61,011 nt of DNA, taken from positions 1 through 61,011 of the IMG/VR virus record IMGVR_UViG_3300025000_000107. One strand, 5' to 3'. Of this stretch, positions 34,168-42,837 are shown piece by piece. The notes below the pieces were generated by a model that saw only the letters and a program-made list of their open reading frames with translations, had not been told where the DNA came from and searched no databases. Origin of the DNA: a virus. The position numbers and the translations under genes are program-made. Position 1 is the stretch's first letter. Every line of letters starts with the position of its first letter.

Positions 34168-36087
34168 TTACAAGTCGCACTTTCCACCTGCACAAGCATA
34201 TTCTTGTGAGGATATTGTATTATCTTCCTTCTCATAATCCTTTAGCTTCTCCCAGTTAATCACAGGGAACTGAGCTGATAGCAACTCCCACGTACCCTCA
34301 TCACAGGGGGTATAAGGGTTGATATCATACACTGAGTCATCTACTGGGAAGAATGATAGTCCACCAATACAATCCCAATTCCTCCAGACCCATGCCTGTA
34401 CCTCTGTAAAGTCTTGGTCAGTGTAGTAGATAGTCTGACTAGGGTTACCGTCACACCAGTAGTCCCTGTAGATCTTCCATAACTCTAGCTGCTCTATAGG
34501 TCCCATCTGATCCTGAGTAACAGAACCTTCAGGTGCCTTGATAGGAAATGCAAAGTAAGTCTTATCGCCCTTCACTTGATGCGGGACGCCCTGGTCAATG
34601 AGCATCTGAGTAAGAGGGTCTTTATTATCTTGTGTAACTTTACGGATAAAGAACTTGCTGTACCTTGGGTGCATCCCACTACTGGAGTCGACCAGCTGAG
34701 ATACAGTACCACTAGGCTTAATAAGAGTAAGTTGCTTAGAAGGATTAACGCCAAGTCTTTCAGCCCATTCGTCATTAGTAGATCGAGCTACCTCCTTTAA
34801 GTATACGAGTACGTCAGATAGTGAGAAGAAGTACCTATCCCCTGTGGGGGTATTCACTAAGACTGCACTAGCGTATGGTGTAGAACAACACATCATCGGG
34901 TTGTCCATAACACCTGTGAAGCTTACACCAAGCAGACGTTCCTCTTCTGCATTCTTCTTCCAAACCTTACGTAAGTATCTGAAGTCTGTCAGTGTTGACT
35001 GTAGTGTACCGATAATGGTAGCAATCCTAACCTTCTCTACAAGAGACTCTACTGTATCTTCAGGCCTGATAACTACTTCAGTTAAGTTACACAACCCTCC
35101 AGTGCTACGGAGGATAGCCTCACCACAAGGGTTCAGTATGTAGTGCATCTCAGGATCACGACCACAACCTACAGCCTTCTCAAGTAAAGCCTTCTGGTTA
35201 ACCATACCACGTTCACCAGCCCTACTTTTGTACATACTCCTGAACTCACCAAGGAATGAATCAAGGTCAGGCTTCTCAGTGTACATCACTGAGTTGTTAG
35301 CTAAGAATCTCTGAGGATCTGTCAGGTAGAACTCCCCAGTCTTACAGCGCCGCATGCGGTCATCAGTAAGATTAGACATAGAGATACAAGCAGACCTCCT
35401 AACGCCTCCGACGATAACAGTATCAGCAATTTGGCATATAAGATCGTGACACTCCAGACTATTAAGCTCCCTACCAATAGCCCTATTGAAAAGCGCAACC
35501 ACTTTCCTAAAGAGTAGATCCAAGGGTTCAGGGCCACTACTTCTACCTCCGAATGTTTTAAGTCTAGCACCTGCAGGTCTTACTAGTGAGAGGTCCCACT
35601 TAGGTACGTCTCCACTGTATAGCAGGGCTATCAGTTCCTTCAATGCCTTGCTCCAACCTTCCTTACTATCCTGAACTAAGATGGTGGTATCTGTGCTATG
35701 CATGCTCTCAGCTACAGTAGGCATCTGATTAATGAACTGTCTCTCAACAGAGAACCCTACACCACTACCGTTCATCAAGATGTAGAAGATCTCATCGAAT
35801 ACTCTAGGGCTATCGACTGAGATACCAGCACAGTTATACCCTGCAAGGTTGTCCCTCTTCAAGGCTCTGCCTGCAGTCATCATGGCCCTCATACTAGGCA
35901 TCACTTGCATATTGAAGATAGAGTCACCTATGGTGGTGGCCTCTTCATCTGTGATGACACCAGTTTCCAGGAAGAACTCTACATACCTATCAACCGTTTC
36001 TCCCCATGTTTCCCTACGCTTAAGCTTATCTCTAAACCTAGCGTACTTACTGATGTGGATGTAGCGCATATAGTCATTCATTATCAT
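34168..36087 (-). CDS. nrdJ: Class II (B12-dependent) ribonucleoside-triphosphate reductase
   Basis: This 639-residue monomeric reductase makes deoxynucleotides. Active-site cysteines are C86 (YNCAGIS), the thiyl cysteine C321 in NPCGE, and C333. TLIKPSGTVSQLVDSSSGMH is a conserved substrate segment, and the C-terminal CAGGKC supplies the relay pair. SGVGFSVER and NSVMYTEKPD also match the RTPR branch. No separate small subunit or activase gene is nearby, as expected for class II. The ATG at 36087 overlaps the end of the upstream HNH gene by 14 bases. Confidence 0.93.
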   Translation of the reverse strand: MIMNDYMRYIHISKYARFRDKLKRRETWGETVDRYVEFFLETGVITDEEATTIGDSIFNMQVMPSMRAMMTAGRALKRDNLAGYNCAGISVDSPRVFDEIFYILMNGSGVGFSVERQFINQMPTVAESMHSTDTTILVQDSKEGWSKALKELIALLYSGDVPKWDLSLVRPAGARLKTFGGRSSGPEPLDLLFRKVVALFNRAIGRELNSLECHDLICQIADTVIVGGVRRSACISMSNLTDDRMRRCKTGEFYLTDPQRFLANNSVMYTEKPDLDSFLGEFRSMYKSRAGERGMVNQKALLEKAVGCGRDPEMHYILNPCGEAILRSTGGLCNLTEVVIRPEDTVESLVEKVRIATIIGTLQSTLTDFRYLRKVWKKNAEEERLLGVSFTGVMDNPMMCCSTPYASAVLVNTPTGDRYFFSLSDVLVYLKEVARSTNDEWAERLGVNPSKQLTLIKPSGTVSQLVDSSSGMHPRYSKFFIRKVTQDNKDPLTQMLIDQGVPHQVKGDKTYFAFPIKAPEGSVTQDQMGPIEQLELWKIYRDYWCDGNPSQTIYYTDQDFTEVQAWVWRNWDCIGGLSFFPVDDSVYDINPYTPCDEGTWELLSAQFPVINWEKLKDYEKEDNTISSQEYACAGGKCDL

Positions 36088-36655
36088 ACTCCGAGATCTT
36101 CTTACACAAATCTATAAACTCCTTCTGGTCCATATCCTGTTTCATTATGTTTATACGCTTATCAACAAACTGAATATTATCTGAGACATATCCAACACTA
36201 GAGTCTATTCTGTCAACTGAAGCGTTTCCCCTTTCTTTAGAAGGATTTGTATACTGCACTTCAGAGAAGCATAAAGGTATCCCACTCAATGCACATCTCC
36301 CACCTTGCTTGACCCACTGACTCTCTAAATCGTCAATAGATATAGAGCACTCTAATACTCTACTACGGTTTAATGTATTTCGTATCTTAGACAGAACAGA
36401 ATAAGGAACCTCTTCAACACCCTTCCAATGTGGGCTATTGTTCCCCCGCTTGCTACCTCCATTACACTTCCGACAAGACTTTGGTGAGTTCTTACCAAAC
36501 AGTGTAGACGGTTGTATGAATCTTTTGAAACCACATTTACACTCAACCTCCCACAACTGATAGCACCTATCCCCTACCAACCTCTCAGTATTGAGTATAG
36601 TCCAGTCGTGTACCGTATCTCCACACCTATCTGATATACTATATTTTCCGTTCAA
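36074..36655 (-). CDS. HNH endonuclease overlapping the reductase start
   Basis: A 193-residue endonuclease. The N-terminal zinc-binding part carries CGDTV...CKCGF...CRKC. The nuclease has the signature SVDRIDSSVGYVSDNIQFVD, a different HNH subfamily from the endonuclease VII-like genes. A TTG at 36655 with GAGGAGAG upstream is the likelier start, because a tiny coupled frame ends exactly there (TTGA). A GTG at 36685 is an alternative. Its 3' end overlaps the nrdJ start, as homing genes elsewhere here overlap core-gene starts. Confidence 0.8.
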   Translation of the reverse strand: MNGKYSISDRCGDTVHDWTILNTERLVGDRCYQLWEVECKCGFKRFIQPSTLFGKNSPKSCRKCNGGSKRGNNSPHWKGVEEVPYSVLSKIRNTLNRSRVLECSISIDDLESQWVKQGGRCALSGIPLCFSEVQYTNPSKERGNASVDRIDSSVGYVSDNIQFVDKRINIMKQDMDQKEFIDLCKKISEYDNE

Positions 36656-36717
36656 ACAACTCTCCTCTCTATAAAGAACCACCACATGATAGGGGCTATT
36701 ATAATAACAACTATCAC
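36652..36717 (-). CDS. Possible 21-residue membrane microprotein
   Basis: The frame starts with GTG, is almost entirely hydrophobic (VVIIIAPIMWWFF) and ends ERRVV. Its stop overlaps the following TTG start. It is too short to be certain. The overlap style and the arginine-valine ending recall the microprotein arrays further right. Confidence 0.3.
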   Translation of the reverse strand: MIVVIIIAPIMWWFFIERRVV

Positions 36718-36737
36718 CTGAGGTAATGTAACATCCA

Positions 36738-37082
36738 CTATCCTAGCTGCTCCCTCTCCAGTTCTCGATTAGCGAACCAGATAATTTTATTCAACTCACG
36801 TACCTTATCAGAGTGCTTACATGAACCCATCCTGTAGCAAGCCTTGAAAATATTACCCAGTGCAAAGTTCATCTCTCTATACTCTATCAGATCCTGTAGG
36901 TCTATAGCACCTTTAGGTAACCCATACTGAGACGGGGTGCTACCACCTGGAGGGCCATCAATTCCTTCAGAAGGTTTATCTCCATACCAAGTAGTATAGA
37001 TAGGATCACTAGCATCTTGATAAGGCTTATTGTTCATCACACGTTTCCACTCAGCGGGTGTTAGTACTCTATCTATCTTCAC
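36738..37082 (-). CDS. DUF3310-like protein
   Basis: A 114-residue protein. The C-terminal half (LIEYREMNFALGNIFKACYR, then KVRELNKIIWFANRELER) follows the DUF3310 pattern of two helices with a conserved N-x-x-KA and a final R-E. Such proteins are common near phage nucleotide-metabolism genes, and this one lies between nrdJ and dut. The function of the family is uncertain. Confidence 0.6.
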   Translation of the reverse strand: MKIDRVLTPAEWKRVMNNKPYQDASDPIYTTWYGDKPSEGIDGPPGGSTPSQYGLPKGAIDLQDLIEYREMNFALGNIFKACYRMGSCKHSDKVRELNKIIWFANRELEREQLG

Positions 37083-37398
37083 TGATCTCCTTCTCCTTCA
37101 TGGCTAAGAGTTTGAATGGGTGACTACCCTTATAGTACCTATCCTCTTGTACTGGTACTCGAACAGCCCTAACACGTAGGAACTCTGGAGGTACATGAAA
37201 CTCCATAGGTTCTTCAACTATGTTTACCTCTGGAGGATCCACTACCTGACGTGCCCACTCAGGGTCTACATAGCGCTCTCTCATTCTCTCAACAGCTTCC
37301 CTATACATCCTCTCACCATAGACTGTACTAGTTGTTGATGATGAAGAAGATGTATCTGTTGTTACATACCTATGATATGTCCAATCACTTGATGGCAT
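37069..37398 (-). CDS. Unknown protein, serine-rich start
   Basis: A 109-residue protein with a serine/threonine run at 14-24 and a helix REAVERMRERYVDPEWARQV. It overlaps both neighbours by about 14 bases. No family is recognised. Confidence 0.6.
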   Translation of the reverse strand: MPSSDWTYHRYVTTDTSSSSSTTSTVYGERMYREAVERMRERYVDPEWARQVVDPPEVNIVEEPMEFHVPPEFLRVRAVRVPVQEDRYYKGSHPFKLLAMKEKEISEDR

Positions 37399-37639
37399 TG
37401 TTCTCGTCTATTACATGTGCATGTACACCACGAGGATCGTCTCCTAGTGTGCGTGAGTAGTTATCCTTACTCCAACAGAACCCCTTAAGCTGGAAGCCAG
37501 CACACCCCACACCCCTAGAGATGTGAAAGCTAGAACACTCAGGGCATGGCATGTCTGTAGGATTATCTCTATGTGCTACAGGAAGTAGCTCTTCCCATTC
37601 ATGGTTACAATCTTTACAGGTATAGGAATAGGTAGGCAT
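37385..37639 (-). CDS. FmdB-like zinc ribbon protein
   Basis: An 84-residue protein beginning MPTYSYTCKDCNHEWEE, the classic FmdB zinc-ribbon start, with a second pair CPEC at about 34-37. A further cysteine-containing stretch (GVGCAGFQLKGFCW) follows. It may be a small regulator or an adaptor of a protein complex. The ATG overlaps the previous stop (TAATG). Confidence 0.75.
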   Translation of the reverse strand: MPTYSYTCKDCNHEWEELLPVAHRDNPTDMPCPECSSFHISRGVGCAGFQLKGFCWSKDNYSRTLGDDPRGVHAHVIDENNAIK

Positions 37640-37791
37640 TAATAGTGCTCCTCCATATCTTCATCATCTTCAGCATCAAGCAGTTCCATCATTTCCTCTA
37701 CCTCTTCAAGCAACTCGTCAAGGTTAGAAATCTCAGCAGTAATAGTGTTAGCTACTGCAGTCAACTTTCTAATCACAGTCTTCTTCTTCAT
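37639..37791 (-). CDS. Small acidic coiled-coil protein
   Basis: A 50-residue protein with a basic start (MKKKTVIRKL) and a strongly acidic helix (NLDELLEEVEEMMELLDAED). It overlaps the zinc-ribbon gene by one base (TAATG). The two could form a unit. No family is known. Confidence 0.6.
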   Translation of the reverse strand: MKKKTVIRKLTAVANTITAEISNLDELLEEVEEMMELLDAEDDEDMEEHY

Positions 37792-38071
37792 TTGTTTCTC
37801 CAGTAACAGAATATATATCTAAGCACCCTCTACAGGTACTAGAAGTTTCATCATACCCACTAAAGTCTATGCAACAATCACATATCCTTAGGAAGATTTC
37901 ATCCCTTTCTGGTGGTGTATAAAATGTTCTCCAATTGTTACGACTCTTGTACATCCCACAGATATCCTTCCTATCAGTCCAGTCAAATACCCTGGCCCTT
38001 CTGGATAGATGACACCTATGGAATGAACAAGTTCGTACTAGGCAATCAAATGAGGTACAGAATAATCTCAC
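37769..38071 (-). CDS. Cysteine-rich protein, unknown
   Basis: A 100-residue protein starting at a GTG that overlaps the dUTPase stop (GTGA). Ten or more cysteines, including CDCC and CRGC, suggest one or two zinc sites. The last 20 bases overlap the start of the following small gene. No family is recognised. Confidence 0.55.
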   Translation of the reverse strand: MRLFCTSFDCLVRTCSFHRCHLSRRARVFDWTDRKDICGMYKSRNNWRTFYTPPERDEIFLRICDCCIDFSGYDETSSTCRGCLDIYSVTGETNEEEDCD

Positions 38072-38493
38072 TTCCCTGTGCTGCCGAAACCTCCAGCACC
38101 CCTAATAGTTTCTGAGAGTTTATCTGTTTCAAGAAGATCTCCTGTGTAGTGAGGAACGAATGTTATCTGTGCGAACCTATCACCCTTCTTAATATGCACT
38201 CCACTCATCCCGAGATTAAATACCTTAACCTTAACCTCCCCCCTAAAATCCGAATCTATTAGCCCGAGAGATGCCACAGAATCCATCTTAAAGGCCAAAG
38301 ACGAACGATGGGAGAGTAGTCCTAACCACCCCTTGTCAATCTCTAATGCGATGCCTGTACCTATAACCTCGCTCATTCCTGGGACTAATAGAACATCCTC
38401 GGTGCTATAGAGATCATAGGCACCAGCCCATATAGATCCTTTAGTTGGGATGGTAGCGTCTTCAGTTAACTTCATAACCTTAATGCACATCAT
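38068..38493 (-). CDS. dut: dUTP diphosphatase (trimeric dUTPase)
   Basis: This 141-residue enzyme hydrolyses dUTP to dUMP, keeping uracil out of phage DNA and feeding dTMP synthesis. All five dUTPase motifs can be seen: AGAYDLYS, SHRSSLAF, GLIDSDFRGEVKV, KGDRFAQITF and the glycine-rich GAGGFGSTGK tail. The length is standard. The second motif has HRSS in place of the commoner PRSS. It lies with nrdJ and a ThyX-like gene in a nucleotide module. Confidence 0.95.
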   Translation of the reverse strand: MMCIKVMKLTEDATIPTKGSIWAGAYDLYSTEDVLLVPGMSEVIGTGIALEIDKGWLGLLSHRSSLAFKMDSVASLGLIDSDFRGEVKVKVFNLGMSGVHIKKGDRFAQITFVPHYTGDLLETDKLSETIRGAGGFGSTGK

Positions 38494-38704
38494 ACACCTC
38501 CAGGTAAAGATCTCCTAAGAAATCTGTCTTGAATACATTACTTACCTTACACTGTGGACATACCACTATAGCACCATGAGACATTAGTGCTACCATAGGA
38601 TCCATCCTACCACCACAGTAATACTCTCCATAACCTTGATCTAACTGCATGGTGAGTTCGTGTTCACATACAGCACAGTTACCTGATACGTTAGAGAAGC
38701 TCAT
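38480..38704 (-). CDS. Zinc-finger protein, unknown
   Basis: A 74-residue protein with CAVC (10-13), a lone cysteine at 30 (YYCGG) and CPQC (49-52), a likely zinc ribbon. It overlaps dut by 14 bases. The role is unknown. Confidence 0.6.
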   Translation of the reverse strand: MSFSNVSGNCAVCEHELTMQLDQGYGEYYCGGRMDPMVALMSHGAIVVCPQCKVSNVFKTDFLGDLYLEVYDVH

Positions 38705-39225
38705 TTCAATCCAAGATACTCAAAGTGTTTAAGGTTTGTCATAGCATCACAGAAGCAGTGCCACTCCTTCAGCTTATGGTTAGCTCTCTGAACCATAATG
38801 TTCCTGATCACCTTATAGTTGGTACAGACTGTACGACATTGAAGGAACCCTTCAGGCAAAGCATTCTTTATGAAGTCTATAGGAGCATTACCATCAATAC
38901 AACTGTTGAGATAGTTGAGGTAACTCGGAAGGATATTATCCTCGAAGTCTTCCTGAAGAAGTGGACGATTCTTTAGTGTATGAAGAGTAGCCTCTGACTG
39001 CTTAGTCATTCCAACCCTATAGGTATCAAACTCCTGCCACCAGTAACGAGGTGCATCTATATCCATCCAGACTACCATACTCTCAAGGAACTTATTATGT
39101 CCCTTATCTTTATTAGCTAAACCTAATGCAACCTTAGGCATATCCTCTGGCTTACGATCAAAGGACTTAGCCAACCCATGCATTGCACAATTGAAACCTG
39201 CTTCCTCAAGTATCTTAATCTTCAA
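38701..39225 (-). CDS. ThyX-related protein, probably divergent
   Basis: A 174-residue protein that resembles flavin-dependent thymidylate synthase in overall pattern: IDAPRYWWQEFDTYRVGMTK for the first conserved helix, then LPEGFLQCRTVCTNYKVIRN and a final helix. The canonical ThyX signature RHRxxSxNxxSxR is not present, and the length is shorter. It may have a changed activity or be a regulator. Neighbouring dut and nrdJ support a nucleotide role. Confidence 0.5.
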   Translation of the reverse strand: MKIKILEEAGFNCAMHGLAKSFDRKPEDMPKVALGLANKDKGHNKFLESMVVWMDIDAPRYWWQEFDTYRVGMTKQSEATLHTLKNRPLLQEDFEDNILPSYLNYLNSCIDGNAPIDFIKNALPEGFLQCRTVCTNYKVIRNIMVQRANHKLKEWHCFCDAMTNLKHFEYLGLK

Positions 39226-39394
39226 ATCTTTCTCCAGTGTGTATGATTTCTAAGACAGCTTCAAGAGTATTAAGATCTATATCATATGACTTCTCTTCAA
39301 CCTTCCTTTGGATATCTTTAAGATCTTTATAATTATATATCCAACCATTTGCCAGATCCTCACCTACAGCATATCTTATAATGTTACGGCTCAT
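39215..39394 (-). CDS. Small protein, unknown
   Basis: A 59-residue protein. The ATG at 39394 with TAGGA before it is preferred over an upstream TTG, because the previous gene stops just before it. A helical segment (YNYKDLKDIQRKVEEKSYD) is visible. No family is recognised. Confidence 0.55.
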   Translation of the reverse strand: MSRNIIRYAVGEDLANGWIYNYKDLKDIQRKVEEKSYDIDLNTLEAVLEIIHTGERFED

Positions 39395-39401
39395 ATAGTT
39401 C

Positions 39402-39605
39402 CTATAGGATATGGCAGTCCCACCACTGAACAAATTTATCCTTGTCAGTGATAGACTCTGTCATCTGTGTTAAGTTCTTTTCTAACTCTTGCTTACTAAA
39501 TATATCGTAAGAGTTACCACAATTGTTTAACAAGTAGTAGTCGTCTCTCTTAGTTATATCTCCTATAAGGAATGATAGACACCCATTGAAAGCCTTACTT
39601 CCCAT
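39402..39605 (-). CDS. Small protein, unknown
   Basis: A 67-residue protein. The ATG at 39605 overlaps the end of the upstream gene. A longer frame upstream merely shadows that gene. Notable features are CLSFLIGDITKRDDYYLLNN and a C-terminal QWWDCHIL. No family is recognised. Confidence 0.55.
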   Translation of the reverse strand: MGSKAFNGCLSFLIGDITKRDDYYLLNNCGNSYDIFSKQELEKNLTQMTESITDKDKFVQWWDCHIL

Positions 39606-39777
39606 CAGACCTAGACCGCTTGGTGATACTAAACCCTGAGATAACCTCAAGGGATCTAATCTTATCAGCCTCAGGGAAGGTAACAAGGAAGTCATTCAAC
39701 GATTCTTTAGTCTCAAACTCTTCCACGAAAGAGTCACCAGTACTCATTTCAATTATGATCCAGAACTTAGGGTTCAA
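39595..39777 (-). CDS. Small protein, unknown
   Basis: A 60-residue protein with a strand-rich start (KFWIIIEMSTGDSFVEEF) and a basic end (TKRSRSDGK). The start follows directly on the previous gene's stop. No family is recognised. Confidence 0.55.
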   Translation of the reverse strand: MNPKFWIIIEMSTGDSFVEEFETKESLNDFLVTFPEADKIRSLEVISGFSITKRSRSDGK

Positions 39778-39948
39778 TCAGATCCTCCCAGGGTAGAATG
39801 TAAAGTCGAACTCATCACACAGGTACTGAATGGCGTTCATCTCCCCCTCATTGGGTTCGTACTTGTGGTCCTTCTTGTAGATACAACCACCTACTTCGAA
39901 GAAGTTATCATAAAGATGTGCCCATGCTATCTGTTCTTTAGTGAGCAT
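39778..39948 (-). CDS. Small protein after the phosphoesterase, unknown
   Basis: A 56-residue protein (starts MLTKEQIAWAHLYDNFFEVG, ends FYPGRI). The ATG overlaps the phosphoesterase stop (TGATG), which supports translation. It is below usual gene-size cut-offs. No family is known. Confidence 0.6.
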   Translation of the reverse strand: MLTKEQIAWAHLYDNFFEVGGCIYKKDHKYEPNEGEMNAIQYLCDEFDFTFYPGRI

Positions 39949-40634
39949 CAGTTACCCATAGGGATCATAATAGGAATACCATTCACAATAATAGTAGCAC
40001 CCCTTATAGGTCTACCTAACTGAGTTTTGTTGTACCTAAACGGACTACCCTTATCTGAGATGAGACATCCAGCATCTACACCCCACAGCACCTTACTCCC
40101 ATTGTTAAATGCAGTAGCGCCAAACTTGGTATGTGAGTGACCTAATACTACAGAACGATTGAGAGTCTTAGCTGCACTAGCCGCACCACCACTAAGAGTG
40201 TGAGCTAGTAACCAGTTACTCCTATCAGAATCTACAGTGATACGTAACTCCTTCTTAAGCTTCCAAGTTTCAGGAGCACCTATAACATCCATGTATGGAA
40301 GAAGGAACTCTCTGGGTACACCAGATATACGAGATGCTTTGTATGCCCTATCGTCATGGTTAGAAGATAGGATATCTAAGGATGGAAAGATCTTAGCTAG
40401 ATCCTGTACAAACTTTCTCCCCTTCTTAAGCTCATCAGTCCAAGTATCTTTATGCTCAATAGATTTAGGATAAGAACTAACGGAATAGATATCAAGTACA
40501 TCACCCATATGGACCACCCTATCAGGCTTATAGTACTTCGAGACATCACTTAAGAAGTCGAGAGTATCTTTATGATGATATGGTGCATGTGTATCTCCAA
40601 GACAAAGAACTGCATTGTTCTCAAACCGTTTCAT
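39948..40634 (-). CDS. Metallophosphoesterase
   Basis: A 228-residue calcineurin-like phosphoesterase. Metal-binding motifs appear in order: GDTHAPYH (D-x-H), GDVLD, SNHDDR (the GNHD motif), AHTLSGG and GHSHT. These ligands are complete, so activity is expected. Substrates of phage members include phosphorylated DNA ends and nucleotides. Its place between endonuclease I and small genes suggests DNA or nucleotide processing. Confidence 0.87.
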   Translation of the reverse strand: MKRFENNAVLCLGDTHAPYHHKDTLDFLSDVSKYYKPDRVVHMGDVLDIYSVSSYPKSIEHKDTWTDELKKGRKFVQDLAKIFPSLDILSSNHDDRAYKASRISGVPREFLLPYMDVIGAPETWKLKKELRITVDSDRSNWLLAHTLSGGAASAAKTLNRSVVLGHSHTKFGATAFNNGSKVLWGVDAGCLISDKGSPFRYNKTQLGRPIRGATIIVNGIPIMIPMGN

Positions 40635-41127
40635 ACAGACCCCTCTTATATTCCCTCACATCTTCTAGACTCCACTCTCCATTACTTATAGCGCTTGGTA
40701 TCTCTTCTACCTTAAAGAATAGAATCTTATTCTTGAAGCACCACTCGCCTAAGCTCAGATAGGATCCATCTTTTCTTATCCTACAGCCAGCATATGCACG
40801 TTTTGATGGATCACTGAAGATGAATACTAACTCCTTATCGGGGTTGTCTCTTATAATTGCTAGATACTTTTGACAATCTGCTGACCCCTTAATCATATAA
40901 CCCTTTACCTCTAGTAATATATCAGGCTGATTAGGGTGAACAAAGTCTGGGTTGTATACGTGAGGAACTGTATAAGATACTTGAGATCCTTTAGGTTCAT
41001 ATATACAACTCTGAAGGTAGTCCTTAGCTACCTTATTCTCCAGTGTTGACTTATATATAGAACTCTTTCTAACCTCGATATCTTCCTTACTACAATATGC
41101 TCTTTTCTTTCTATATGTTCTCGACAA
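40621..41127 (-). CDS. T7 endonuclease I-like Holliday junction resolvase
   Basis: This 168-residue enzyme cuts branched DNA, to resolve concatemers and degrade host DNA. The catalytic layout of T7 gp3 is present: an early LENKVAKDYL helix with its glutamate, YNPDF (aspartate) and LEVKGY (glutamate and lysine). SLGEWCFKN matches the SYGEFC region of T7. It overlaps the exonuclease gene by 17 bases and the phosphoesterase gene by 14. Confidence 0.9.
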   Translation of the reverse strand: MSRTYRKKRAYCSKEDIEVRKSSIYKSTLENKVAKDYLQSCIYEPKGSQVSYTVPHVYNPDFVHPNQPDILLEVKGYMIKGSADCQKYLAIIRDNPDKELVFIFSDPSKRAYAGCRIRKDGSYLSLGEWCFKNKILFFKVEEIPSAISNGEWSLEDVREYKRGLYETV

Positions 41128-41923
41128 ACTTAGCCTCGTAAGGGGGTTGACGTTTCTGTAAGATCCACAGCAGCTTACAGTTTTCTAACATGAATTGTTT
41201 CCAGTAAGAACCAAACCTACATTGATACTCCTTAGCTACAAGATTGAACATCTCTTCTTCAGTATCACATATGTTTATATAGTCTAGTACCTTAGCCTTA
41301 GCACCCAGACCATACAGCCCTAAGATGTTATCTGTTGTATCACCTGTGATTACTTGACGATAGAAAGCTGCATCAGCTTCTTGTTCTGATACCTCATACA
41401 ACCTATCTTCCATCCAGTTGTAATGACTACCCGGTATACAGTTGAGATCCTTATCTAGTGTGGCAACTATATCTACTCCTGGCCTATGGTCTAGGCCTAT
41501 TGTATCGTCAGCCTCCATCCCCACTGACACAGAAGCATCATAGTTATCCACAAGAAACTGCCTAATAGCATCCAAGTGAACGGGCTTTTGAATTGAAACA
41601 CGATTACCTTTATATGGTTGAATTGTTGCTACTTGATACCTGAAGTTGCTCTTGCCTGTAAGGTGTACCTTATAGTCTATACCAACCTTCTCGATGATAT
41701 TCTCTATGTAAGACATAGTAGACTTAGCTACCTTATCCCAGGGTTCAGGTTCGTAAAAGGTTTCTATAGCTGAATCATCCACACCATCAGCCTTTAGGAT
41801 CTTATTAAGCTGTACCTTGCTGTCAAAGACCTGACCTTTATAACGATATCGCTTGCCGTCGCATGCAGAACTAACAGCGTAGCAAACTATATCCCCGTCT
41901 ATGTTAGCTATAGCATCACTCAT
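41111..41923 (-). CDS. 5'-3' exonuclease (T7 gp6 / FEN-like)
   Basis: A 270-residue nuclease for RNA primer removal and host DNA breakdown. Motifs include NIDGDIVCYA at the N-terminus, GMEADDTIG, ATLDKDLNCIPGSHYNW and GDTTDNILGLYGLGAKAK, which gives the metal-binding acids and the helix-hairpin-helix. The order with SSB and endonuclease I is that of T7-like replication modules. Confidence 0.9.
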   Translation of the reverse strand: MSDAIANIDGDIVCYAVSSACDGKRYRYKGQVFDSKVQLNKILKADGVDDSAIETFYEPEPWDKVAKSTMSYIENIIEKVGIDYKVHLTGKSNFRYQVATIQPYKGNRVSIQKPVHLDAIRQFLVDNYDASVSVGMEADDTIGLDHRPGVDIVATLDKDLNCIPGSHYNWMEDRLYEVSEQEADAAFYRQVITGDTTDNILGLYGLGAKAKVLDYINICDTEEEMFNLVAKEYQCRFGSYWKQFMLENCKLLWILQKRQPPYEAKFVENI

Positions 41924-42086
41924 TTCTTTTTGGTATCAGGCTCATTAGGAACATAAGAGGACCTGCAAATCCTAGGAAAGCTATAGGTATAAGATCACTA
42001 GCCTCTATCTTGAACTGATCTCTTAGCAAGTCACGAACCACCAGACCCATACCCACTACCCACCATAACAGTACGAAGCCTGTCAT
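41916..42086 (-). CDS. Small membrane protein, unknown
   Basis: A 56-residue protein with two hydrophobic helices (FVLLWWVVGMGLVV and PIAFLGFAGPLMFLMSL) joined by a charged loop. It overlaps both neighbours (ATGA upstream). The location inside the replication operon is unusual for a membrane protein. No family is known. Confidence 0.6.
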   Translation of the reverse strand: MTGFVLLWWVVGMGLVVRDLLRDQFKIEASDLIPIAFLGFAGPLMFLMSLIPKRNE

Positions 42087-42343
42087 TTCCTAATCTCCTC
42101 CCAGTGCATCTGTGCCCTATAGGCCTCATAGACATTGTTATATTTGTATCTACCATCAGGAGATGCCCACTTAGCACCTTCCTTCTTCCAGCCCCTATCA
42201 GTTATCAGGTTCCAACATCGAACGTAATCGCTTTGATATCCAACTAGATCATCCTTAGAGATAGTAGTCGCCTCCCCTGAATCGTCATACTTAACCCACC
42301 AATCGAACGTAGATGAACCCTCTCTGATTTTCTCAGTCATCAA
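42083..42343 (-). CDS. Small protein next to SSB, unknown
   Basis: An 86-residue, tryptophan-rich protein (STFDWWVKYDDSGEATTISK). It overlaps the SSB gene by four bases. No family is recognised. Confidence 0.6.
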   Translation of the reverse strand: MMTEKIREGSSTFDWWVKYDDSGEATTISKDDLVGYQSDYVRCWNLITDRGWKKEGAKWASPDGRYKYNNVYEAYRAQMHWEEIRK

Positions 42344-42837
42344 AACTCTCCGTTATCGTCGTCGTTATCTTCAGTCTCTGTCTCATCAGAGAACTCATCA
42401 GTTCCATCAACTACATCGAACTCATCAGCATTCGGATCACCACCAGTACCACCTGCATAAGCTACTAAGTCTACGATCTGGATAGCCTGAAGGTCAGCAC
42501 TCAACCCCTTCTTACCTTTATACTCCCAGGCATAAGGAGCAAACTGTACATTGACGATACTCCCATTACCTATAATACCATCGAAGGTGTTCTTCCCTGC
42601 ATCTACTACTCTGGGTGGTGGGTTCTTTCCGATAACCTCTTTACCCTTCTTCTTATCTACGTTACGTTTGAACTTGTACTCATAGACATCATCATCGTTC
42701 CGCTTTACCTTCAGCCCTATACCCTTCAGCTTCTTAGCCTCAGCATCTGACAGGAGAAGAGTTACCCTCCAGCAAGGATCGAACTTAGTATCAGGCTGTT
42801 TGGTGTAACTCCACATTGCGATTCCAGTAGTCTTCAT
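42340..42837 (-). CDS. Single-stranded DNA-binding protein (T7 gp2.5-like)
   Basis: A 165-residue protein with an OB-fold-like core (about 1-120; WRVTLLLSDAEAKKLKGIGL, GNGSIVNVQFAPYAWEYKGK) and a strongly acidic C-terminal tail (about 135-165, DETETEDNDDDNGEF) ending in phenylalanine. The acidic tail with terminal F is the hallmark of T7 gp2.5-type SSBs, which use it to contact polymerase and helicase. Confidence 0.85.
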   Translation of the reverse strand: MKTTGIAMWSYTKQPDTKFDPCWRVTLLLSDAEAKKLKGIGLKVKRNDDDVYEYKFKRNVDKKKGKEVIGKNPPPRVVDAGKNTFDGIIGNGSIVNVQFAPYAWEYKGKKGLSADLQAIQIVDLVAYAGGTGGDPNADEFDVVDGTDEFSDETETEDNDDDNGEF

